A stretch of DNA of 64,000 nt, taken from assembly GCA_020350885.1 (NCBI GenBank), contig CP070727.1:3046970-3110969 (forward strand), read 5' to 3'. The notes beneath the pieces were generated by a model. That model was not told the DNA's origin and did no database searches. It worked only from the letters and a program-made list of their open reading frames with translations. Origin of the DNA: a bacterium. Lineage in GTDB: Bacteria; Krumholzibacteriota; Krumholzibacteriia; Krumholzibacteriales; Krumholzibacteriaceae. Positions 16,519 to 25,272 of this stretch are shown here, piece after piece (the stretch's first letter is position 1; every line of letters starts with the position of its first letter). The translations under genes were made by a program, and so were the position numbers.

Positions 16519-18057
16519 TTACCGTTTGATCCGGCCGCTTTCTATCAGTTCCTCGAGCTTTGCCACAATCTTCTCATCGAACTTCTCGTATTGCTTTTTT
16601 AGCTGTTCGATGGCCTGCTCGACGCTGAAGGCCTGGCGGTACGGGCGATTGCTCGTCATGGCATCAAAGGCGTCTGCGATAGCCACGATCCTCGCTCCGA
16701 CCGAGATCTGATCGCCCACCAGGTTGTCAGGGTATCCCTCCCCGTCGAGACGTTCATGATGGTGACGGACAAGGTCGCATGCGGCCTCGAGAAACTTCAT
16801 GTCCTTAATGATATTTGCCCCGACCACCGGGTGACTGCGCACTACAGCCCACTCTTTTTCGGTTAGCTCTCCCGGTTTGTTGAGAATATTTTCGTAAACA
16901 CCGAGCTTGCCGATATCGTGCAGGGCCGCACCGAAGCTCAAGATCTCCCGTTCCTTCTTAGAGAGCCCCATCTCCTCCGCCAGCATCCGGGCGTACTCGG
17001 CAACACGCTCGGTGTGGCCTCGTGTATAGCTGTCCTTCGCCTCGATGGTGGAAACGAGAACCTTGATCGTAGAGAGGTAGGTATCCTGCAGCTCCCAGTA
17101 GAGCCGTGCATTCTCCAGGCCGGTGGCCGCCGAACTCGCAATCGATTTGAGTAGCTCAAAATCGTTCTCGGAGTATTCACGGTCACCTATCTTCTTACCG
17201 ATAAAAAGGATCCCGATAAGGTGAGATTTCACGACAAGGGGATAACAGAAGCTGAAACCGAAATCAGCCATGAAACCCGATTCCTGCAATGCTTCCTCCG
17301 GAAGATCCGAGCGATGCAGATCGAGAACATCATGATTTTCTTTCAGGTACTTCGCAAGGCCGACCTCGCTCGAGAGTCGAACGGTGCTGAGAAAATTGCC
17401 CTGCACACCCTTTCCGCCTGCATACGAAAGGTGCTCCTTATGCTTCTCGTAGGAGTAGAAGAGCGCCGCCGAGCTAATGCCGAGCTGCCCGATCACGGTC
17501 AGGCAGAATATATGAACGAGATCTTCGGGATCCCGCAGGCGATTGAGATCCTGGCTGAGACCGAAAAGTGTCCGCATATAGAGGATCTTCTTCTTGAGCT
17601 CGCGGTTGATCCGCATGTAATCGGCCTGGCCTTTTTGCACCTCATCCTCGAGAAATAGGTTCCGTACACGGAGGTTTTTGCTTTCTATCGCCTGGTTCAG
17701 GAAATTATCGATTTTCGCTATGATTTCCTTCAATGAAAACGGCTTCTTTATATAGTCCTGGGCACCGGAGCGGAATCCTTTCACCATGGAATCAGGGATC
17801 CCTTCGGCGGATATCATAATGATCGGGATATCGCGATGGATGTCGCGTTCCCTGATTTCGTCACAGACCCAGAATCCGTCCTTCTTCGGCAGGATAATAT
17901 CGAGCACAACGAGATCCGGTTGGAACTGTTCATACTTCTCGAGCGCTTCTTCGCCGTCGTACGCACATTCGGTCACATAGCCCCGTGAGCGTAAGGACTC
18001 GGTAAGTATCTCGACGACGTTGGGATCATCATCCACAACGAGAACATTGCCAGCCAA
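16519..18057 (-). CDS. REC-GAF-HD-GYP response regulator (c-di-GMP phosphodiesterase)
   Basis: The receiver domain (1-120) has the acidic triad DDD near residues 9-11, phosphoacceptor D53 and K104. A GAF-like sensor follows (about 165-325). The HD-GYP domain (about 330-500) has all catalytic marks: H348, the H380-D381 pair in AALHDIGKLG, HHHE (432-435) and GYP (441-443). It is thus expected to hydrolyse c-di-GMP when phosphorylated or when its GAF domain binds a ligand. It is the last gene of the five-gene operon running from 23990. Its paired HD-GYP neighbour upstream shares the GAF-HD-GYP layout but is degenerate, so this protein is probably the catalytic output. Confidence 0.92.
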   Translation of the reverse strand: MAGNVLVVDDDPNVVEILTESLRSRGYVTECAYDGEEALEKYEQFQPDLVVLDIILPKKDGFWVCDEIRERDIHRDIPIIMISAEGIPDSMVKGFRSGAQDYIKKPFSLKEIIAKIDNFLNQAIESKNLRVRNLFLEDEVQKGQADYMRINRELKKKILYMRTLFGLSQDLNRLRDPEDLVHIFCLTVIGQLGISSAALFYSYEKHKEHLSYAGGKGVQGNFLSTVRLSSEVGLAKYLKENHDVLDLHRSDLPEEALQESGFMADFGFSFCYPLVVKSHLIGILFIGKKIGDREYSENDFELLKSIASSAATGLENARLYWELQDTYLSTIKVLVSTIEAKDSYTRGHTERVAEYARMLAEEMGLSKKEREILSFGAALHDIGKLGVYENILNKPGELTEKEWAVVRSHPVVGANIIKDMKFLEAACDLVRHHHERLDGEGYPDNLVGDQISVGARIVAIADAFDAMTSNRPYRQAFSVEQAIEQLKKQYEKFDEKIVAKLEELIESGRIKR

Positions 18058-18067
18058 GGTGACCTTC

Positions 18068-20047
18068 CTACTGTGAAATCTTAACGTCGTGCTGTACTGA
18101 GGATGCTATCTCTCTTTCGATTATCTTGCTGAATTGTGATACGACTTCACGGTCGTAGCGCACACCGTAATTCTCTTTGAGTGTATCGAGCGCCTCTCTT
18201 TCCGAGAGGACCGGTCTGTTGGGCCGTTCGTGCGTCATGGCGGCATAGCTCTCCACGACCGAAATGATGCGGGCTCCCAGCGGTATATCCCTTCCTCTGA
18301 GAGCGCAGGGGTATCCCTCCCCGTTGAAACGCTCGTGGTGCGAACGGACAATCTCGATAACATGATCTTTGAACTTCATTCTCTGAAGCATCTCGGCGCC
18401 ATCCTCCGGGTGCTTCTTGATAATCTCCCATTCCTCCTTCGAGAGATCGCGAGGGGAGCGAAGGATGAGATCGCTGATCTTTATCATGCCGATATCCCTG
18501 AGTACCGTGCCGTAGATCAAGTCCTTGAAATACTCATCCGGGTAATCCAGATTCTTGGCCACCAGTCCGACGTATCTCGACACAAATTCCGATGTGCCCT
18601 TGATCAAAGTATTATCCTCGATAAGTGATATGAGTGTCTTGACGATACCGAGTGTGCGCTCGTGCTCGTGCTCGAAGAGATTCGCATTTTCGTATGCACC
18701 CTGTGCGACACTGATCAGAATCCTGAGAAACTCGAAGTCCTGCTCCTTCATCCCTCTGCCTGCAATCCGCCTGCCGAGCAGGACCATGCCTGCAATTCCC
18801 GTACTCTGCATAAACGGACAGATGAATTCGAGCCCCCTCTCCTGCAATTTTTGCCGTTCATCGTCATTCATACGAAAGGAGTCCAAGGGGATTACCTTGC
18901 TTGCTTCACCAGTCGTTTCATCTCCATCCATCGAAATCGTTAGTGGTTCCATGCCGTCGATCTCGAGTCCCTTCGCCATGACAAGCTCGCAGGTATCACC
19001 CTTCTTTTCAAAGAACGCGGCCGATTCGACACCCCCCTGTGCAATCGAGGTGAGCAGAAATATATCGAGCAGTTTCTTTCGATCCCTGATCGAGTTGAAG
19101 TCGGTGCTGATCGAGAAGAGCGTCTTCAGCTCGAGGATACGGCGCTTGAGCTGCTTGTTGAGCTTATCGACATCATCAACGGGAATCGACTTCACCAACT
19201 TCTCGTTGAAGGGGGAAGAGGGCTTATCGAGCCAGTCTGGCGGGGAAGGAGTGTTATTTTCCCCGTAGATCTCTTCGAAGATGTTCCCGCCGGTGCCATC
19301 TTCTCCTGCAGGAACATCTTTCGCTTCCAGAACACCTGTTTTGTCTGTTTTCCGCGCCGTCTCCTTGCCCCCACCCTTCTCCTTGCCCTTACCCTTCTCC
19401 TGGGCTCCTGCGACATGATTGCCATCATATGACATGAGAATGATCCCCGAGGTATCGACCTCGACATCGAACTCATCCTCCGGTGGCGTATCGTCTTTAC
19501 CTGGTGTGCTATCTCCGGGGGACGACCCACTGCGCACGAAATCGCTTCCACAGCTCCCCTGCACCTGCTCATCCGAATCTTCCGCAGCGGGGACTTCATC
19601 TTCCGGCGCCGCTTCCCCCTGCATCTGCCCGTCAGAATCTTCCGCAGCGGGGACTTCATCTTCCGGCGCCGCCTCCCCTTTCATCTGCTCTGCTCTAGTG
19701 GATACGCCGACGTCCCTCAGCGCCTCATCGAGGGTGGAGTATGTATGTACCGTTTGACCTTCATCCTGGAGAAACTGGAGAACGATCTCATTCGTAACGA
19801 CAAAATACACATTGTGATCCTGCTCTCCATATGACTTTACGAAATCACGCAAGATACGGGCAACGCCTCCGCCGAGCGACGTAAGCTCGGAGAAATCGAA
19901 TATCACTGTCTTGAAATCTCGCTTTCGGCATTCGCCCGTAAGGCGCTGCACCTTCAGGTTCTGATGAAATCCCAGTTTCCCCGATACGCTGAAGACTGCG
20001 ACATCGGGATTGTCGATCTCTAACCTCTTAAAACTCGTTTTGACCAT
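18068..20047 (-). CDS. STAS-GAF-degenerate HD-GYP protein
   Basis: The N-terminal 115 residues form a STAS domain (anti-sigma antagonist fold), with the conserved SLGGGVARIL loop around residues 57-66. A Glu/Pro/Lys-rich linker (120-280) contains a 20-residue segment present twice in tandem. A GAF-like domain (about 300-460) and an HD-GYP-like domain (about 470-645) follow. HD-GYP metal ligands are lost: the first His is replaced (GTSEFV) and the HD pair reads R517-D518. HHE (570-572) and GYP (578-580) remain. The protein probably binds c-di-GMP or acts as a scaffold rather than cleaving. It lies 10 nt upstream of the active REC-GAF-HD-GYP gene and 24 nt after the HTH gene, so coexpression is near certain. 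Confidence 0.85.
   Translation of the reverse strand: MVKTSFKRLEIDNPDVAVFSVSGKLGFHQNLKVQRLTGECRKRDFKTVIFDFSELTSLGGGVARILRDFVKSYGEQDHNVYFVVTNEIVLQFLQDEGQTVHTYSTLDEALRDVGVSTRAEQMKGEAAPEDEVPAAEDSDGQMQGEAAPEDEVPAAEDSDEQVQGSCGSDFVRSGSSPGDSTPGKDDTPPEDEFDVEVDTSGIILMSYDGNHVAGAQEKGKGKEKGGGKETARKTDKTGVLEAKDVPAGEDGTGGNIFEEIYGENNTPSPPDWLDKPSSPFNEKLVKSIPVDDVDKLNKQLKRRILELKTLFSISTDFNSIRDRKKLLDIFLLTSIAQGGVESAAFFEKKGDTCELVMAKGLEIDGMEPLTISMDGDETTGEASKVIPLDSFRMNDDERQKLQERGLEFICPFMQSTGIAGMVLLGRRIAGRGMKEQDFEFLRILISVAQGAYENANLFEHEHERTLGIVKTLISLIEDNTLIKGTSEFVSRYVGLVAKNLDYPDEYFKDLIYGTVLRDIGMIKISDLILRSPRDLSKEEWEIIKKHPEDGAEMLQRMKFKDHVIEIVRSHHERFNGEGYPCALRGRDIPLGARIISVVESYAAMTHERPNRPVLSEREALDTLKENYGVRYDREVVSQFSKIIEREIASSVQHDVKISQ
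19561..19680 (-). repeat. Two-copy 60-bp tandem duplication inside the linker coding region
   Basis: Units at 19561-19620 and 19621-19680 share a run of about 38 identical bases in register (from 19575 and 19635). They encode two copies of a 20-residue acidic unit containing EAAPEDEVPAAEDSD. This is a recent in-frame duplication within a flexible linker. Confidence 0.85.
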
Positions 20048-20071
20048 CTACCTGCTCCAGAAACCGCATGG

Positions 20072-20311
20072 TTATTCTTCTGATTTCACGACTTCTTCCT
20101 GGGCCAACCATCGGTCCAGAACGCTCCTGAGAAATCGCCACTCACTTCCCACCTTCTTGGCGGGAATCTTCTTTTCCTTGGCCAGCCGGCAGATAGTCTT
20201 AACGTGCATCTTCAAATATTCAGCTGCCTCAACCGAGGTCATCACCTCGCCGGCATCGTCATGACCACCTATAATGATGCTTCCATAATCAAGCTGCTGT
20301 TGTTTATCCAT
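20072..20311 (-). CDS. Excisionase/MerR-type helix-turn-helix protein
   Basis: This 79-residue protein has a single winged-helix DNA-binding domain. The sequence MTSVEAAEYLKMHVKTICRLAKEKKIPAKKVGSEWRF (split here only for description, residues about 24-60) is the excisionase-family HTH signature, with T-x-E-A-A-x-Y-L and a final W-R-F. Such proteins are common in phages but also serve as chromosomal regulators. No integrase or phage gene is nearby, so it most likely regulates this signalling operon or connects its output to DNA. It is the third gene of the operon, 65 nt after the CheA/CheW-like gene. Confidence 0.88.
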   Translation of the reverse strand: MDKQQQLDYGSIIIGGHDDAGEVMTSVEAAEYLKMHVKTICRLAKEKKIPAKKVGSEWRFLRSVLDRWLAQEEVVKSEE

Positions 20312-20376
20312 ACTAACCTCTCCGTGCTTGGTGGTCCGACCCCTTCGTACATCATTAGAGATCGGCCCGCTCTACC

Positions 20377-21990
20377 TTAAACACGCGGAACCGTTGACTC
20401 CTGATAACTCTCCTCCAACCCCGCGCCACCAGCAAAAGATCCTAACTCCTCCGTCGCTCCGTTGAGCCTCTGGAGGTAGTCTATCTTCTCGAAAACCATC
20501 CGGACATCCAGCACCGGGTATTCCTCTTCACCCAGGTGAAGATGGTGCGTTGTTAGCGATGCCCATGTTCCAGCCGTCAATTGATCGAGAATTCCGTCCG
20601 TTATCCGTCCGGGATCCTCCGTAAAGATACCTACCCGCTTCTCGGCAATACCGATGACCGTGACGTAGCCCCTCTCACCCTCCGTATCAACCTCTTCAGG
20701 GGCAAGCTCTTCCATACCAAGAACCGGTATTCTCATATCCGAAAGATTCATGCAGTGCCCTTTGGAATCCTCTGTAATCTCCACCTCGCCACACCGAATT
20801 ACATAATCAACAGCATGAGCGGGAACGGCCAAGCCGGTACCCGAAGCGGTGAAGATATGATAGCCGGTAACAGTCGTCATATGCGGAAGTGTGAAATGGA
20901 ACCGACCATCTCTGCCGTGATCCGGTTCCACCCAGAGTAACCCACCTTTCATTTCAAGAATTCGCCTGACATTCAAGAGAGACGGATAGTACGCAACGGC
21001 ATCCTCACGATCGATCTCCGAGTCGCAGAGGAAATCCGAGCCGTTATCGGATATCCTTGCTACAAGAAACGATCCCCTATTCGTGATATCGACTCCGATT
21101 GTCAGCTTGAATTCCGTCTGCTTTTCATACATACGGCAGACATCGAAGATACAATTCTCTAACAACAACGCCAGAGTGGATGCCGCTTCCCGCTCGAGAG
21201 AGATATCGTCGGACTTCGCCTGGAGCTCTGCGTTCCAGCCCCTCACCCTGCCGTGTAGGTTAAAGAAGTCCCTGACTCCATCGAGGGCCGTGCTACTCGC
21301 TACTTTCGAGAGAAACGGTTTCCTGTTGTTTCCCAATCGATGGAGAATTCCACTCAGGAGACCGATATAGAACTCACTCTCCCCGAAGGCGAGCTCCAGC
21401 TCTCGAACGGTTGCGGCACTCCTGTTCGAATCCTCGATATACTCTCTGAAATGGTCCTTTACGCGGTACAGAGAACCGATGAGCTGATCAATAACCGAAA
21501 AACCATCGCTCTGTTGGATCGCTTCACCAAGGGGTTCGACGGACACACTTTCCTTAACCGGGGTTTGCTCTGCAGTTCGGCTTTTTTTCTCACACTCTCC
21601 CCTGAGTGCTGCAATCTCGTTCTGAAGCCCCTTGAAATCCTCCTGCTCAAGATCAGCATCGGCATCACCGGACATCAGCTCAGCCAATATCTTTTCCTCG
21701 GCTTCCAGTACTTCTGAGACCATTTGAGACATCTGCTCGTCCCAGCATCCGAGTGAACGTGTAACCTCATCGAGCAATTTCCAAAAAGCACCGATGGTCT
21801 GGCTCCAATCGGCCAGGCCGATCATCCTCGTGCTCCCCTCGAGCAGTCTCGAGGCAAGTGTCACCTTTTCGACCACCGATTCGTTGATCGCCGCTCCTGA
21901 AGCGAGACCAAGCAATCCGTTCAACTTCTCGATGTGATCGTTTACCTGATCTGCAAAGAGTCTCTTGTTGTCATCTCCGAGTATCTTCAC
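20377..21990 (-). CDS. CheA/CheW-like protein with degenerate kinase parts
   Basis: The 537-residue protein mirrors CheA in order. An HPt-like helical bundle (1-110) comes first, and the position of the phosphorylated His is Arg48 (SRLLEGSTRMIGL aligned with AHTLKGSAGxxGL). A GHKL ATPase-like domain (about 240-365) has weak N-box (ALLLENC) and G1 (ISDNGSDF) regions. A C-terminal CheW-like domain (about 372-515) starts GYHIFTASGTGLAVPAHAVDYVI. Lacking the acceptor His and clean ATP motifs, it is unlikely to be a kinase and may be a structural adaptor. It follows the MCP-like gene by 14 nt. The assignment rests on domain order and short motifs, so it is tentative in detail. Confidence 0.7.
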   Translation of the reverse strand: MKILGDDNKRLFADQVNDHIEKLNGLLGLASGAAINESVVEKVTLASRLLEGSTRMIGLADWSQTIGAFWKLLDEVTRSLGCWDEQMSQMVSEVLEAEEKILAELMSGDADADLEQEDFKGLQNEIAALRGECEKKSRTAEQTPVKESVSVEPLGEAIQQSDGFSVIDQLIGSLYRVKDHFREYIEDSNRSAATVRELELAFGESEFYIGLLSGILHRLGNNRKPFLSKVASSTALDGVRDFFNLHGRVRGWNAELQAKSDDISLEREAASTLALLLENCIFDVCRMYEKQTEFKLTIGVDITNRGSFLVARISDNGSDFLCDSEIDREDAVAYYPSLLNVRRILEMKGGLLWVEPDHGRDGRFHFTLPHMTTVTGYHIFTASGTGLAVPAHAVDYVIRCGEVEITEDSKGHCMNLSDMRIPVLGMEELAPEEVDTEGERGYVTVIGIAEKRVGIFTEDPGRITDGILDQLTAGTWASLTTHHLHLGEEEYPVLDVRMVFEKIDYLQRLNGATEELGSFAGGAGLEESYQESTVPRV

Positions 21991-22004
21991 CGGACGACTC
22001 CCCG

Positions 22005-23990
22005 CTACTGCTTCTGTGTCTCTTCAACATATTCGACGGCCCCGAGCTCGAAGAGGTCGTGGACAGGGTCCTCCTCCACCTTCTCGCCCGGCATCGGTTC
22101 ACTCATGTCCGAAATGATCTCCGGTCCGGGATCTCTCATGTCGGCAGCGATCTCCCGTTCCGGTGCCGATTTTTCAGAGATGCCGACAGGTTCCCGTACA
22201 TTACCGACACCCTCAACCGGTGTTTGAGCCATTGCCGCTTCCCCGGTCTTCGGCACTTCATCACTCACTACCCGTACATCGACATCACGCTGATCCTTTC
22301 CCTGCGCATTCCGCTCAATGTCTATCTTGACCCAGCGATGGCCGGGCATCTCCATCCAGCTATTGCTGTCCTTAGATCCGGCCGGCTGCGGCATCTCATT
22401 CATTTCTGCCTGTGGCTGCCGGGCCTCCTCCTGAAACGCAACCTCAGACTGCCGGGCGTCCCCTTCCATTTCCCCGACGTTATCCAGATGGATCTCCTCA
22501 CGGCCTGTGACCTCCACCTCCCCCGTCGTATCTTTGGCAGCTGAGATTCCGGAGAATCCGTCATAATCGTCGGTCACGGCATCGGGCTGGGCGACTCCGT
22601 CCCATGCTTTCGTCTGATCCAGCACCAAATCGGATCTCTCCTCCGACTCGACATCACCATTAGCACCGAAATTAACGATGGATGAATCCTCCTCGCTGCT
22701 CGCGATTCCGGCGGTAGCTTTGGGGATCCTGCCACGTCCCCCGCGAACGGCAAACCGATCCTTGCTCTCACGGAACAGCCGGTTCATATCCTGGAGATCG
22801 TTACCGAGATTGCAGAGGCGCTCCTGCAGCTTCTTGACCGCACCCTCGATCTTGCGCGAATGCTCGAGGATATAACGCTCGAACTCCATACTTCCGCCGC
22901 CGGTACCCCCCGAACCCTTCATCCGTTCCCTCAAGCCGTAACAGTTACCGAGAAGCTCCTGGGCGATACTCGAGACGGTTCCGCTCAACTTATTAAACCG
23001 CTCTGCGGTCGAGCGAACCTGCTCCGCAAACTGTGCGAGATCATGATCACCGGTTCCTCCCCGTGCAGCGGAGAGGGCCATGTTCAACGCAAGCCCGTTG
23101 CTTTCCTCCGAGAATTCATGAAGAACGCGTCCGCCCTCGTAGAGCTTTTGCAGAGAACTTTCCATCTCCTTGACAATCGAATCGGACATGCCTCCGCCGG
23201 AGCTTTCGCCCGCATCGCCACGTGATCCAACCTGCCGTGCTAACGAATTGAGCTCTCCGATTGCATTCACTATCTCTATGAGATCCTCTCCTGATTGCCC
23301 CGCCATCTCAATAGTCTTACCGAGTGTGAGTACCGCCTCTCCGAATAATCGGCGCTGAGATTCATTATCCGTCTCTAATTTCTTGATCATCCGGCGATCA
23401 TCGGTTACATGGTTTTCGATCTTACGGTACAACGGCGCCCACCATTTGCCCTCCAGGATGGTTTCCTCTGCCGAATCACCACTCAACAGGGATTCAATCT
23501 CCATCTCGAGATCGACGGAGCGTGACTCACTGCTCTTGTGATCGATCTCCTGGGAAATCTCCCTGATCTGATCACCATAATTCCTCAAGACCGACTGCAA
23601 CTCCGGAAAATCGGAAAGTCGTGCTATCTGTGCGGGATTGGTGAGATCGTCGATGCTCTCGGCCAGTGATATCATCTTCCGGTAGTCCTGCCCTGATGCC
23701 AGATAGTACCTGTACCTCCTGACAGCCGAAGCGATAACGAAGTAACTGATGAGGGCGGTGACGACAAGACCTGTGACCAGTGGATACATCTCCCTGAAAA
23801 ACATGAACGAGTCGATTTGTACATTGAATAGCCCCTCGCCTATGGTAATCCACTTCAACTCGACTCCGTACATGGTAACAAAGTAGTACCCTACTCCGAA
23901 TCCGACGACCAGACAGAGTAAGGCTACCAGCACTCCGATCTTCCACGGGGAGGTCAATACCGGTTTATTCTCGTTTCTCTTCTTCTTCAC
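22005..23990 (-). CDS. MCP-like membrane protein with divergent signalling domain
   Basis: The 661-residue protein has two membrane helices (about 17-40 and 70-92) enclosing only a short periplasmic loop of about 30 residues. A long coiled-coil follows, and around 292-330 a hairpin tip like that of chemoreceptors (EESNGLALNMALSAARGG, compare QTNLLALNAAIEAARAG). The final 250 residues are acidic, Met/Pro-rich and disordered-looking. The GTG start has AAGGAG 7 nt upstream. The small outside loop suggests it senses membrane or cytoplasmic state rather than an external ligand. It is the first gene of the operon, directly before the CheA/CheW-like gene, so the two probably form one array-like complex. 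Confidence 0.75.
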   Translation of the reverse strand: MKKKRNENKPVLTSPWKIGVLVALLCLVVGFGVGYYFVTMYGVELKWITIGEGLFNVQIDSFMFFREMYPLVTGLVVTALISYFVIASAVRRYRYYLASGQDYRKMISLAESIDDLTNPAQIARLSDFPELQSVLRNYGDQIREISQEIDHKSSESRSVDLEMEIESLLSGDSAEETILEGKWWAPLYRKIENHVTDDRRMIKKLETDNESQRRLFGEAVLTLGKTIEMAGQSGEDLIEIVNAIGELNSLARQVGSRGDAGESSGGGMSDSIVKEMESSLQKLYEGGRVLHEFSEESNGLALNMALSAARGGTGDHDLAQFAEQVRSTAERFNKLSGTVSSIAQELLGNCYGLRERMKGSGGTGGGSMEFERYILEHSRKIEGAVKKLQERLCNLGNDLQDMNRLFRESKDRFAVRGGRGRIPKATAGIASSEEDSSIVNFGANGDVESEERSDLVLDQTKAWDGVAQPDAVTDDYDGFSGISAAKDTTGEVEVTGREEIHLDNVGEMEGDARQSEVAFQEEARQPQAEMNEMPQPAGSKDSNSWMEMPGHRWVKIDIERNAQGKDQRDVDVRVVSDEVPKTGEAAMAQTPVEGVGNVREPVGISEKSAPEREIAADMRDPGPEIISDMSEPMPGEKVEEDPVHDLFELGAVEYVEETQKQ

Positions 23991-24212
23991 CGTTTTCTCC
24001 TTTTAACGAATAAACGGACAGTATGTTACCCGCTTCAACTGCCGGAACGGCCATTGATCGCTTGATGATTTCGCAAAGATTATGCCAGGGGGGTGATCGA
24101 GACTAACTCTATCTATTATTAGTAGTTATAGGTAACTTCAAAGGAATAATACGGACAGAAAGGATGAATATGCTCATCCCGTTTGCGTTTTGCATTAAAA
24201 ATATGAGGAAAC

Positions 24213-24237
24213 AGCCTCTTAGGGGCATCTGGAGGCT
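24213..24237 (-). terminator. Possible intrinsic terminator after the nitrilase-family gene
   Basis: The stem AGCCTC (24213-24218) pairs with GAGGCT (24232-24237). On the minus strand it is followed after a short T-rich stretch by TTTTT. The spacing to the T run is longer than ideal. Confidence 0.4.
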
Positions 24238-24273
24238 TCGAAACGTGTCCTATTGCAAGCGAGGGAAATCGGC

Positions 24274-25080
24274 CTACCGTTTTCCCTTAAGGGTGATGGC
24301 CTTATAGAGGGGGGGAAAGCGATCTGCGATGATGTTGTTGTGGGGGGTGATATTCTTGTTACGTGCCTCCTCGACATCGATCTCAACGACCTTCAAGGAC
24401 TCACTCCGATCTCCCGCTGATGTAAGCACTTCGCCCTTGGGATTTACGATCTGACTCCCACCGGTAAAGGTCAGGGAGATGGTGCCGCGCCGCTCGGTGC
24501 CTATCCTGTTAGCCATGATGGCGAAGACCCCGTTCTCCACGCACCTTGTCTTTATCGCATCATGCGCATAGGGAAGTATCAGATTGCATGGATGGCAAAG
24601 TACTTCAGCCCCCTGGATCATTAACAAGCGGCTCACTTCCGGGAAGATCCAGTCAAAGCAGACCATCATTCCAAGTTTCGCCTCGCCAGTGGTTACAACC
24701 TTAAATGACTGACCTCTCGTGAAGAACAGCTTTTCACGGTCGAATAGATGGACCTTGCGATAGACCTCGACCTTTCCCTTCGAGGAAACGAAAACCGACG
24801 AATTATAGAATTTCCGACCGACTTTCTCCGCTATGCCGAAGACGATATTCAAATTCTTGCGTTTCGCTATCTTTTTCATTTCAGAGGTGGTATAGCCCCC
24901 GGGAACTTTCTCTGCAAGCGAGGCCAGCTCCTCCTCGTTTCGAAACAGATAACCTGTGTTGAAGAGCTCGGGAATGACGATTGTGGCTTCCGATACCTTA
25001 TCGAGAAGGTTCAGTGCTTTACGAACGTTTGTCTTGACCGCGCCGAACTTCGGGCGGAGTTGAAGAAACCCGATACGCAT
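24274..25080 (-). CDS. Carbon-nitrogen hydrolase (nitrilase superfamily)
   Basis: The 268-residue protein has the complete Glu-Lys-Cys triad of the superfamily: E38 in VIPELFNTGY, K109 in VYRKVHLF and C141 in GMMVCFDWIFPE. These enzymes cleave amides or nitriles, and several act on small metabolites such as omega-amides or carbamoyl putrescine. The substrate cannot be read from the sequence. The length is typical. It is flanked upstream by a divergent gene at 25273, and a possible terminator lies downstream; no operon partner. Confidence 0.92.
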   Translation of the reverse strand: MRIGFLQLRPKFGAVKTNVRKALNLLDKVSEATIVIPELFNTGYLFRNEEELASLAEKVPGGYTTSEMKKIAKRKNLNIVFGIAEKVGRKFYNSSVFVSSKGKVEVYRKVHLFDREKLFFTRGQSFKVVTTGEAKLGMMVCFDWIFPEVSRLLMIQGAEVLCHPCNLILPYAHDAIKTRCVENGVFAIMANRIGTERRGTISLTFTGGSQIVNPKGEVLTSAGDRSESLKVVEIDVEEARNKNITPHNNIIADRFPPLYKAITLKGKR

Positions 25081-25272
25081 TTACAACTCCCTTGATCATG
25101 TGGTCTATCAGCGGTTTACATAATAATACTCCGCATTATAGCAGAACACTTATCAAAATAAAGGCATTTCTTGCATCGTCTTAAACTATATCAAAAATCT
25201 CATGGCATAAAGATTGCTGAAAGTGAACGAGAACAACAGTTTCAACATCGCGTGCAGCAACAGGGATACATC

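Noticed and set aside
20072..20311. Excisionase-type protein as a sign of a prophage
   Set aside because: No integrase, attachment repeats or phage structural genes are nearby, and it is embedded in a signalling operon.
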